NCBI GenBank assembly: GCA_041645435.1
Contig: JBAZQB010000001.1
Location: 186,001 to 250,000, forward strand
Length of the DNA: 64,000 nucleotides
DNA from: Methanoregula sp.
GTDB lineage: Archaea > Halobacteriota > Methanomicrobia > Methanomicrobiales > Methanospirillaceae
Direction of reading: 5' to 3'
Below the pieces are notes generated by a model, which searched no databases, was not told where the DNA came from, and saw only the letters and a program-made list of their open reading frames with translations. Made by a program: the position numbers and the translations under genes. Positions 1 through 8,299 of this stretch are shown here, piece after piece. Positions within the stretch are counted from its first letter, which is position 1; each line of letters opens with the position of its first letter.

Positions 1-232
1 TAATTCCGTCTGGCTTACTGATACGGTGAATTTCCTCCATCACGGTTACTACATTTTCAAGATGTTCGATGACATTATCTGCAAATATCTCATCAAATGT
101 TGATTCTGCTAACGGATAGGGGGTTTTATTCAGGTCATGGATGATGTCAGCATCGGTTTTGGGATTGATATCAATTCCAATTGCACCCTGCATTTTTTTG
201 TTTCCACATCCGAGATCGAGTGTTGTTTTCAT
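1..232 (-). CDS. Class I SAM-dependent methyltransferase, 3' end cut by window edge
   Basis: The reading frame starts with ATG at 232 and runs off the left edge, so only about 77 N-terminal residues are visible. The start carries a glycine-rich SAM-binding motif (LDLGCGNKK), followed by an acidic GIDINP strand and then FADNVIEHLENV, the typical post-motif of class I (Methyltransf_11-like) enzymes. The substrate cannot be told; in this context of surface-glycan genes it may methylate a sugar or lipid carrier. It is probably the last visible gene of the minus-strand group reading from 3717, after a gap of about 160 bases that I see nothing in. Confidence 0.8.
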   Translation of the reverse strand, partial: MKTTLDLGCGNKKMQGAIGIDINPKTDADIIHDLNKTPYPLAESTFDEIFADNVIEHLENVVTVMEEIHRISKPDGI

Positions 233-390
233 CGTATCCTGTCCCAGAAATATCAAATTAGACTAAGCTGATCCTTTTAATTCAATATACCTTCCAATCC
301 TTAATAATGAAACGTGGTTATCCTGTCACCCTGTTACCGGTATACCATGCCTCTTTTTAAAACCGGACATCTATGAGTGGGAAAATGTTA

Positions 391-1617
391 TTATTTGTTT
401 ATTTTTTTCAGATAATCAATAATCGGGAGCGAAATATTTTCAGCAAGCAACCTCATGCCCTCGGGAGAAAAATGAATTGAATCTACAAAATATCGGTCTT
501 CATAAGGAAATAAAACGTTGTTATCTACGAGTGGAATTGCATGTTTTTCGGCAATTTCTTTCATTGCACTATTTTCCAGTAATACTCCTTGATGATATTT
601 GAGATGAATTTTGCTATTTTTTACATCCTCATACATGTAATGACAAAATGTTGATAAAAATACTGCGATTCCATTTGATTGACATAAATTAACAATATGT
701 TCAATATTGCGTTTATACGTCTGGGTCCCTTGAAACTCAGAGTTAATATCAATTTTTCCACGCGATATTGATTCCAGGAGTGTCTGCCTGATATCACCCC
801 CTATCAGATTATTCACAAAAAAATTGTATAATGCTATCGGCAAATCCGGAAAGAATGAAGATATTTGGTAATATGGCCATACCTCCCCCAGGTTTCTTTT
901 TGCATGCGAATAATCGCTTTTAAAACCCGGTGTTAATGAGGGAACCAGATCGTTATACCCATGATATATAACGATTATGTCCGGTCGTGTATCAATCAGG
1001 TTCAATGTAAAATCGATTAGTATTTCGGTGCTCGTTCTGCCCCCCACTCCGCAGTTATTTACCTCAATTTTTTTATCTGGAAATTTTTCTTTCAGAATCC
1101 TCTCTAGTTCAAGGGGATAACTAAATTTTTCCCCCCCAGAATCAAGATAATTTCCTGTAGTCGAAGCGCCCAGGCAATTGATACGGATGAGATCTTTTGG
1201 TTTGGGAATTCCGATGTCCCTATCCCCGTTAGGTCCATTAATATACCCCATATTGTTGGTCACATATCGACCAAAGGTATATCTGTTTTCCCTGTTCAGC
1301 GGATATGTTGCCACTGTCGTTCTAGGGGTGGGAAAATTCTTTTTATTGACATATGGGAGATAGGGATGAGGTTCAACAAATATTTCCTTAAAGGGAATTT
1401 TCGGTTGAAAAATATATTTGTTTCCGGTTTTTATCCAGTACGCAACCCGAAAGGATATTTCGCATATTATTAATGCAATCGCAAAACCCAATACTGCGAT
1501 AAGTGGATTGAATGCCATTAACAAAAATATTGGAATTGAAATTATGCCAATTGCAACGATAATGCAAGAAATAAAAATTCTGGAATTCATAATCTGTTCC
1601 AAAGATATTGTTACCAC
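391..1617 (-). CDS. SGNH/GDSL-type hydrolase with N-terminal membrane anchor
   Basis: About 408 residues. The N-terminal ~60 residues hold two hydrophobic segments, so the protein is probably membrane anchored with a C-terminal hydrolase domain. SGNH blocks are visible: block I as LGASTTGN (Ser nucleophile; GAS instead of GDS), block II Gly in GVGGRTS, block III Asn in YHGYND, and block V as DSIHFSPEG with the Asp and His. Such enzymes usually add or remove acyl groups on glycans or lipids. The GTG at 1617 overlaps the upstream small gene by 7 bases; an internal ATG at 1590 is an alternative start with a weak GGA upstream. Its position after a carbamoyltransferase suggests glycan modification; the exact substrate is unknown. 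Confidence 0.72.
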   Translation of the reverse strand: MVTISLEQIMNSRIFISCIIVAIGIISIPIFLLMAFNPLIAVLGFAIALIICEISFRVAYWIKTGNKYIFQPKIPFKEIFVEPHPYLPYVNKKNFPTPRTTVATYPLNRENRYTFGRYVTNNMGYINGPNGDRDIGIPKPKDLIRINCLGASTTGNYLDSGGEKFSYPLELERILKEKFPDKKIEVNNCGVGGRTSTEILIDFTLNLIDTRPDIIVIYHGYNDLVPSLTPGFKSDYSHAKRNLGEVWPYYQISSFFPDLPIALYNFFVNNLIGGDIRQTLLESISRGKIDINSEFQGTQTYKRNIEHIVNLCQSNGIAVFLSTFCHYMYEDVKNSKIHLKYHQGVLLENSAMKEIAEKHAIPLVDNNVLFPYEDRYFVDSIHFSPEGMRLLAENISLPIIDYLKKINK

Positions 1618-1835
1618 ATCGGGTACATTGTATCAGGACAATCCGGTTCATCATCTTTTTTCTGATTGTCAGACTTACTCTTTTGTGAAGATATATTAAC
1701 GTTATCTGGTTTACATCGATATGTTTCCGCGTTTTTATCTATGGTTACTTTACACCGGTTTCTGCCAGAAATTCTTAACAGAAATCCTTTCGGAATACTG
1801 TATATGTACACAAATATTGCCAGGATTTTATTCAT
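1611..1835 (-). CDS. Small hypothetical protein between carbamoyltransferase and SGNH hydrolase
   Basis: 74 residues with a short hydrophobic N-terminus (KILAIFVYIYSIPKGFLL) and a polar, Lys/Asp-rich tail. A strong ribosome binding site (GGAGG, about 1841-1847) sits 6 to 7 bases before the ATG at 1835, and the stop overlaps the start of the next gene, so it is probably real and translated. I do not recognise the family. In bacterial carbamoyltransferase loci a short membrane protein (DUF5989) often occupies this place, but the sequence here does not resemble it closely. It could be a small membrane partner of the modification enzymes. Confidence 0.5.
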   Translation of the reverse strand: MNKILAIFVYIYSIPKGFLLRISGRNRCKVTIDKNAETYRCKPDNVNISSQKSKSDNQKKDDEPDCPDTMYPMW

Positions 1836-1872
1836 ATTAACTCCTCCAAAAGGGTAATTTTACAAATTGGAC

Positions 1873-3717
1873 CTAATCCAATTCATATTCATTTTTCCAG
1901 TTATTATCATCTTTCCAACCTAATTGATCTTTTTTATCCAGCAAAAAGTTTTCCAGTATCAGATAATCCATTTCCGTTCGCATAAAGCATCGATATGCAT
2001 CTTCCGGGGTACAGACAATCGGCTCTCCCCGGACATTAAAGGATGTGTTGATTAAAACCGGACATTTTGAAATTTTTTCGAACTCTGATAACAACCGATA
2101 ATATCGTGGATTGGTTTCCTGGCGTACCGTTTGAATTCTTGCAGAGTAATCCACATGTGTTATCGCAGGAATCTGGGACCTTGCAATGTTCAATTTCTCG
2201 ATTCCGAACAGAGATTTCTGTGCATTTGTCATCGGATAACACAATTGTCTTTTCACAGGAGCAACGAGCAGCATGTACGGACTGGAGCGATCAAGTTCGA
2301 AATAATCTGATAATCTCTCTTCGAGAATGGATGGGGCAAATGGCCGGAAAGACTCGCGATATTTGATTTTCAGATTCATCAGTTGCTGCATTTTCTGGTT
2401 ACGTGGATCTCCCAATATTGATCTTGCCCCTAATGCCCTGGGACCAAATTCCATTCTGCCCTGGAACCACCCGACAACACAACCTTTTGAAAGTAGATCT
2501 GCAACTTTTGGAAGTAATGCGGAATCATCCAGATAAGAGTATTTTGCATCGATGGTATCGAGATACGTTTGTATTTCCTTATTTGTAAATGAAGGGCCAA
2601 GGTATGCACCATTCATCGAATCGGGTATATTGATCACTCGGGATTTATTCAGGGATAAATGCCAGAATGCTAATGCTGCCCCCACACTGCCCCCGGCATC
2701 CCCGGCAGCAGGCTGGATCCAGATGTCTTTGAATAACCCCTCCCGAAGGATCTTTCCGTTTGTTACGCAATTAAGTCCAACTCCTCCTGCTATGCACAGG
2801 TAATCCTCATTTGTCTCATTTTTTATCGTTTTCGCCAACCGGAATACTATCTCATTGGTTACTTCCTGAATTGATCGGGCGAGGTCCATTTCTTTTTGTG
2901 TTAAATCGGATTCTGGTAATCGTGGCTCCCCTCCAAAAAGAGTATGAAATTTGGAATTTGTCATCCTGAATCCAATAGGATAGTCAAAATAATCCATATT
3001 TAAACGAAATGTTCCATCGGCTTTCAGGTCGATTAATGTGGTTAAAATATCATTGACATATTTCGGCTCCCCATAGGGTGCCAGTCCCATTACTTTATAC
3101 TCGCCAGAGTTCACTTTGAAACCAATATACTGTGTGAATGCAGAATAAAGGAGTCCGATAGAATGAGGAAAGTCAATCTGCCATTGTGGATAGAGCCCAT
3201 TATCCGAACCCGTCCAGACGCTTGTTGTAGCCCATTCTCCAACACCGTCCAAACAAAGGATTGCGGCTCTCTTAAATGGGCTTGGAAAAAACGCAGATGC
3301 TGCGTGAGATAAATGATGCTGTACACTTGAAATTGGGGGAATTCTCTCTCGCTCGAGATTTGATAAAGATAACAGCTCATCCTGTATCAATTTCGAGGTA
3401 TTGATTTTTCCTCCATACCATATGCCCATAGATTTATAAAATGAGTTAAAACCATGGGGGGTATATGCAAGATAGGTATTGAGCAGACGATTAAATTTCA
3501 ATTGTGAGTCATCATAAAAGACAATATAATTTACATTACTCAGCTGAATTTGACCTTCTTTTAAACAATATTTTATTGAATTTGCCGGAAAACGGTGATC
3601 ACCTTTCTTTCTTGAAAACCGCTCTTCTTGAGCCGCAGCAATTATTTTACCGTCTTTAATTAAACATGCGGCACTATCATGATAATATGCAGAAATACCG
3701 AGAATGTATATTGACAA
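1873..3717 (-). CDS. Carbamoyltransferase, NodU/CmcH/TobZ family
   Basis: 614 residues, the usual length of the family. It transfers a carbamoyl group from carbamoyl phosphate via carbamoyl-adenylate to a hydroxyl, typically on a sugar. Visible family signatures are GISAYYHDSAACL at the start, HLSHAASAFFPSPF, GLAPYGEP and AGGVGLNCVTNG in the Kae1/HSP70-like domain, then the YrdC-like C-terminal part with FQGRMEFGPRALGARSIL and NTSFNVRGEPIV. The start is TTG at 3717, preceded by GAGGG at a good distance. It heads a minus-strand group with the small protein and the SGNH hydrolase, so it probably tailors a surface glycan or the nonulosonic acid made by the operon at 10-18 kb. Confidence 0.93.
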   Translation of the reverse strand: MSIYILGISAYYHDSAACLIKDGKIIAAAQEERFSRKKGDHRFPANSIKYCLKEGQIQLSNVNYIVFYDDSQLKFNRLLNTYLAYTPHGFNSFYKSMGIWYGGKINTSKLIQDELLSLSNLERERIPPISSVQHHLSHAASAFFPSPFKRAAILCLDGVGEWATTSVWTGSDNGLYPQWQIDFPHSIGLLYSAFTQYIGFKVNSGEYKVMGLAPYGEPKYVNDILTTLIDLKADGTFRLNMDYFDYPIGFRMTNSKFHTLFGGEPRLPESDLTQKEMDLARSIQEVTNEIVFRLAKTIKNETNEDYLCIAGGVGLNCVTNGKILREGLFKDIWIQPAAGDAGGSVGAALAFWHLSLNKSRVINIPDSMNGAYLGPSFTNKEIQTYLDTIDAKYSYLDDSALLPKVADLLSKGCVVGWFQGRMEFGPRALGARSILGDPRNQKMQQLMNLKIKYRESFRPFAPSILEERLSDYFELDRSSPYMLLVAPVKRQLCYPMTNAQKSLFGIEKLNIARSQIPAITHVDYSARIQTVRQETNPRYYRLLSEFEKISKCPVLINTSFNVRGEPIVCTPEDAYRCFMRTEMDYLILENFLLDKKDQLGWKDDNNWKNEYELD

Positions 3718-3886
3718 ATATCAACCCTCTGTAAGTACATTATGACTAAAATGACATAAGCGTGTCTGCAAAAAACAGCATGATGCCACTAGGGGGGTCA
3801 GATGACTTCAATAATAAAGATATAATAAAAATCAACCTTTAAACAATCATCAAGTATTTTTAGACCCATGAACATATTTTTACGAT
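3718..3886. promoter_or_regulatory. Divergent intergenic promoter region
   Basis: This AT-rich gap separates two divergently transcribed glycan genes. On the plus strand an A/T run resembling an archaeal TATA box (TATAATAAAA, 3821-3830) lies about 57 bases upstream of the gene at 3887. That gene has no clear ribosome binding site. The minus-strand gene has GAGGG near 3722-3727. Promoter positions are inferred from sequence only. Confidence 0.35.
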
Positions 3887-6535
3887 ATGCAAGATCCTTC
3901 CGGATTCATTCTTTTCGATGATAAATTTTTTAATCTGATTCATGATGAAATTAAATCGTATAGTATCCATTTTCATTCGGTTTTTGTTCCAAGACTCTGC
4001 CAGACAAAATCACTCGATTCAATCAATATATTAATGGATAAAAAATTTCAAGATCTTTTTCTGAGACTTAATATAAAAAACAGTGAAAAGATCAATGTTT
4101 TCTTTGTGGATGATGCCGATTTTTTTTCAACAATCCTTCAAATTGCAAAAACAAAATCCATTGAAAAAATTGTGTTAATTAACCCTGAAAATCTCCTAAT
4201 ATCAGCAAAAGAAATTGATACCCTGGTTTCCCTTCATAATAAACTCAACCGGTTTTACTCTTTTAATCACAAAAACTATAAAAAAAATATGTACGCAACT
4301 GGCATCGGGGCGGAAATTATTGATACCTCTTTTTTGGAACAATTTAAAAAAACCCATTCTGATTTGAAAAATCGACAGGATTTTTTTGATGCAAAATTGA
4401 CAGAATATGATTCAGGTGTCATTAATGTTGAACCTGAACGAGCGGCTCCTGATATTGATCTCTCCTTCCAATCGATAGAAAAGTATCATGAAATTTCAAA
4501 AATAATCCAAATTCTAAAAGATTCCATACCTGATATGAAGTGGTCAATTGACTCAATTTTTAAGGTATACCGAAATTATTATTCCCTAAAAACAAGTGTT
4601 CTCGTTGAAAATGTTGCAGGGGTTGAATCTGCATTAGAATGGGTAAAAAAGGCGGGAGGAATTGTTCAATTTGTTTCACTCCATCCTTATTCTACGTATG
4701 CATTAGAGCGATTGAATGTCCCCTATAAAACGAAGGATGATTTTTACGATGCGGAAGAATTCACCCGGTTCGGGATGGAGAATTTTGACCACACCCATAC
4801 ATTATGCGGGATTATTGATCGCTCTTTTACCGAACGGTTTGGTACGAAAACGATCCGGCCTGGAGAGGACAATTTTTTAAATATTAAAATTCTGCTTGAT
4901 GTGCTTTTCATTCATACGAGAACCCTTCAAAAAATTATCGAGTCCGAAAAACCGGATTCTCTGATAATTTTTGCTGCTGCCGGGAAGGGAATAGATTATT
5001 TCCATCCAATAAACAACGAAGAATCCGTTTATGCTGAAATCCTGGAATCCGGAGACTGGGGTATTCCGATCCATATCAAATATCTTGGGGAACATCAGCT
5101 CCCAGATCATTTTTTTCACTCTAATTTCGTTCAGCGGATAATATCAAGAGGGATTCAATCATTTCTTTCACAGGCCCTTGTGATAAATACGGGTCTGACC
5201 TATAAAAAACGCGGTCTTTTCGCCGCAATCAAAATGATATTTTCTACAATTATACGTCATGCTGATCGTTCTCTTTTGATTTATGGCAGCGGCTATAACT
5301 GGGATGAGTGTCTCCCAGAGCTGAATGAAACCGTACGCTCTAATATCTTGCGCTTGGATGGCACTGTAATAAAAAAAAGTGTCCTTTCTCATAACAACTA
5401 TGGACTTTCACAAGAATATACTTCAAACATCTCGGAATCAATACAAAAGTATTATGATACCAATTTAACATTATCATATTCTATAAACCTCTCAACTGTT
5501 GTCTTGAGCCGGTTGACCCGTTTTATCTGCAAATCTATTGAAGAATGCAACGCCGGCTATTTTTTCGTCCAAAAATACATACACGATCATCAAATACAGT
5601 GCCTCCTTATCTCGGTTCATCCGACTGCCTTGGATAATACAGTAGTCCGGGCAACGCGTGACATGCACATTCCCGTTATATCCTGGCAGCACGGCGGTGC
5701 AGGTTATACCTATCTTCCAATTATGCCTCATATTGAATTTGCGGGTTCCGATCTGCATCTTGTTTTTGGCGATGGTGTTGCCAGGAGCTATGAAGATACC
5801 TGTAAAAAATATGCACGTGCTTCATGCCCGCCGTTTCGACCCGTAGGATCTGCATCCGTGGATAGGTGGCTCATTCAAAACATGAAAGCCGCAAAAAAAA
5901 CAATTACGCGTTCTCCTAAAAAAAATAGAGTATTATTTGTCACAACATCTTATCTGCAAAACTATCTGGGAGTATATACCCGCCAGAACCAAAGATCGTG
6001 GGATGAGCATATCTGGTCCGTACAAAAAGAACTTCTCATATTATCCTCAGCATTTCCAGATTATGAATTCACTATCAAATTACATCCATCCCACCGGTCC
6101 AAACAACCCCTCCGGATGTTCAGTGAGGATCATGATATAAAAAATGTCAGACTAATTACCCACGAAAAACCGTTGTCAGACCTGATCGATGAATCCGATA
6201 TTCTTATTTTTGACCTTATCTCAACTGGAATTCTGGAGGCTCTGGCCACAACAAAAGATCTCTATGTGTATTCAGGCGTATCGCCTGTCGATGAATATCC
6301 ATTATACCTTCTGAAAAAGCGTGCATATGTCACTGATGTCCTTGATGATTTTATCCAGCATTTAGCAACCCGTTTACGCGATGATGATGTAACTTCGGAT
6401 CGTATTGACAATCAGAATACCGAATTCCTTGAGCAGTTTGGAGTATATAAAATGGACCATAACTGCAATAATCGTGCTTCTGAGGAGGTCAGAAAAATAT
6501 TACAGATCAATAAAAATACGGTGTACCTGGAATAG
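3887..6535 (+). CDS. Large GT-B-like glycan protein, possibly with a degenerate nucleotidyltransferase N-terminus
   Basis: 882 residues, soluble, very AT-rich. The C-terminal part (about residues 590-870) has features of GT-B/CDP-glycerol-transferase-like proteins: WQHGGAGYTY, a KLHPSHRS loop, and a DILIFDLISTGILEAL segment like the nucleotide-binding end of these folds. The first ~170 residues (FVDDADFF, then ATGIGAEIIDTSFLEQ) faintly resemble SpsF/NeuA-type cytidylyltransferases but without an obvious nucleotide loop. Residues ~230-420 look like a second Rossmann-type unit. Upstream in frame is a stop, so ATG at 3887 is the only start, without a clear ribosome binding site. A glycosyltransferase acting on the product of the neighbouring Pse-like operon is an inference; the family is not securely recognised. 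Confidence 0.5.
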   Translation: MQDPSGFILFDDKFFNLIHDEIKSYSIHFHSVFVPRLCQTKSLDSINILMDKKFQDLFLRLNIKNSEKINVFFVDDADFFSTILQIAKTKSIEKIVLINPENLLISAKEIDTLVSLHNKLNRFYSFNHKNYKKNMYATGIGAEIIDTSFLEQFKKTHSDLKNRQDFFDAKLTEYDSGVINVEPERAAPDIDLSFQSIEKYHEISKIIQILKDSIPDMKWSIDSIFKVYRNYYSLKTSVLVENVAGVESALEWVKKAGGIVQFVSLHPYSTYALERLNVPYKTKDDFYDAEEFTRFGMENFDHTHTLCGIIDRSFTERFGTKTIRPGEDNFLNIKILLDVLFIHTRTLQKIIESEKPDSLIIFAAAGKGIDYFHPINNEESVYAEILESGDWGIPIHIKYLGEHQLPDHFFHSNFVQRIISRGIQSFLSQALVINTGLTYKKRGLFAAIKMIFSTIIRHADRSLLIYGSGYNWDECLPELNETVRSNILRLDGTVIKKSVLSHNNYGLSQEYTSNISESIQKYYDTNLTLSYSINLSTVVLSRLTRFICKSIEECNAGYFFVQKYIHDHQIQCLLISVHPTALDNTVVRATRDMHIPVISWQHGGAGYTYLPIMPHIEFAGSDLHLVFGDGVARSYEDTCKKYARASCPPFRPVGSASVDRWLIQNMKAAKKTITRSPKKNRVLFVTTSYLQNYLGVYTRQNQRSWDEHIWSVQKELLILSSAFPDYEFTIKLHPSHRSKQPLRMFSEDHDIKNVRLITHEKPLSDLIDESDILIFDLISTGILEALATTKDLYVYSGVSPVDEYPLYLLKKRAYVTDVLDDFIQHLATRLRDDDVTSDRIDNQNTEFLEQFGVYKMDHNCNNRASEEVRKILQINKNTVYLE

Positions 6536-6608
6536 GGCGTTTCAATCACGGTATACTACTTTGTCAGTTCAGGAAATTTTGTCGATTGGGGTTGGTTTAC
6601 ATAAGACG

Positions 6609-8180
6609 CTAATATATACCTCGTAATTTTAACCGGGTGTTATCGAGTGAATTTTGAATACATCCATAAATCCCTGAATACACACTGTTGATTGAATTTA
6701 CGATTGAATTGTCCCGGTACCGATAAAAGATTGTTTTATTGATAAATTCATTCAATGCACCAATCTTCGGCTGCATATATTCGATCCCCAGAGCAATGAT
6801 ATTGATGTTCTGTCTCTTCTCCCGGGCATATTGTTTATTGATGAGGGAATACATCGCCATTACTTCGGGCTCGGTCATAGATGAGAGATTGAATATCTGG
6901 GCCCATTTGTTTTTCTCTGTAATTTTAGCGAAATACCTATCAAAAAAATCCTCATGGTTCTGGATTAATCCTTGTTTAAATAATAGATTATATAATTCCG
7001 ATCCAGGGAATGGGGTAGTTATCATAAAATGATACGTCAGGTTCGGGTTATTGCGTACTGATCGCTGCATTAAGAGAATTGACGCTTCAACATCTTCTTT
7101 GGTCTCGGTATACTGGCCTACCATGATCGAGAGGTTGACCAGTATCCCCGCTTTCTTAAGCCGATCTAACTGATTGAGAATATTTTCGGATGTTGTATTC
7201 TTACCGATAATTTTCAGCATCCGATTCGATCCCGATTCGACCCCCAAACTTATCACCCGGCATCCGGAATCTTTCAGTTCTTTTAATAGCGCATCCTCCA
7301 TTCTCGTGAGAATATCAAATCGCGTTGAAACTTTATAGGAAATTTTTTTATTCCATGTTTTCATCACATTGACCAATTGCCATGCTCTCTGAGGTGTTGC
7401 CAACACTAGATCATCAGAGAAATCAATCATATTGCCGTCAAATCGATCCAAGGCTTCTTTTGCTTCTGCCATAATAATTGAGATCGGACGATATCGCGGT
7501 TTACTATGATGGTAGCAGAAATTGCATCTGAACGGACAACCCCGTCCCCCATGAACGGTAATTATGCGGTCATTATACCGGTAGAAGGGAAGGGGGTAAT
7601 GTTCTGCATGCCATTTTCCGATTGTTATCCAGTCTTCTGGAAACAGCTCGTACGGAATTGGTGGAAGACTGGACAGGTCGCTTATAAAATCCCCTTCACC
7701 GGTTAAAACAACGCCTTCACCAGTATTCACTGCAAGTCCTTTTACTGATAAGATATCTTTTTCTTCTCTGATTGCCCGTACAAGTTCGTAGAGGATGATT
7801 TCTCCCTCGCCAATGACACCGATATCAGCCCGGGTAATTCTCACCGCAAATTCCGGTATCGGTGTGACCATCTGTCCCCCAATGACAATAGGGACAGTAC
7901 ATCCAGAATTTTTTAAAAGTCCGATTATTCGTTTAATATCGTCCAATTCAGGATATAAACTCCCCAACGCGATGAGAACTGGATTTAATTTTTTGATTTC
8001 CTGAACCAATTCTGGAAACCGATGAGGATCTGAAGGCCTGAATAAAATGGTTACCTCTTCACCCTGCGCTTTAAGATATCCCGCCAGATATGCAAAAGAG
8101 AAGGGGACGGAAAACTGGATGGTCTGGCTTATTAACACAACCGGCCCATTTCGATTGATCTCATTTATCGGAAATATCAT
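6609..8180 (-). CDS. B12-binding domain radical SAM protein
   Basis: 523 residues. The N-terminal ~160 residues form a cobalamin-binding-like Rossmann domain (PFSFAYLAGYLKAQGEEVTIL, IVIGGQMVTP, ADIGVIGEGE). The radical SAM core follows with the CxxxCxxC cluster motif in RGCPFRCNFCYHH, then DFSDDLVLATPQRA and GVESGSNRMLKIIGKN. A C-terminal tail of ~120 residues is typical of the P-methyltransferase/oxidoreductase-like subgroup. Such enzymes methylate unreactive carbons or rearrange C-C bonds; the substrate is unknown. It converges on the GT-like gene and is followed upstream, in the same orientation, by another enzyme of the same type, so the two may act on the same glycan. Confidence 0.85.
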   Translation of the reverse strand: MIFPINEINRNGPVVLISQTIQFSVPFSFAYLAGYLKAQGEEVTILFRPSDPHRFPELVQEIKKLNPVLIALGSLYPELDDIKRIIGLLKNSGCTVPIVIGGQMVTPIPEFAVRITRADIGVIGEGEIILYELVRAIREEKDILSVKGLAVNTGEGVVLTGEGDFISDLSSLPPIPYELFPEDWITIGKWHAEHYPLPFYRYNDRIITVHGGRGCPFRCNFCYHHSKPRYRPISIIMAEAKEALDRFDGNMIDFSDDLVLATPQRAWQLVNVMKTWNKKISYKVSTRFDILTRMEDALLKELKDSGCRVISLGVESGSNRMLKIIGKNTTSENILNQLDRLKKAGILVNLSIMVGQYTETKEDVEASILLMQRSVRNNPNLTYHFMITTPFPGSELYNLLFKQGLIQNHEDFFDRYFAKITEKNKWAQIFNLSSMTEPEVMAMYSLINKQYAREKRQNINIIALGIEYMQPKIGALNEFINKTIFYRYRDNSIVNSINSVYSGIYGCIQNSLDNTRLKLRGIY

Positions 8181-8299
8181 AATTAGCGGATATGATCTGC
8201 CGGATTCTTATTTGAGCCTTTCCAGATATCCTTCTGATTATTCTACGATTTGTTATGAGACGTTGTTTATGTAATCGAGGAAATCGAAACTCTCCCATT

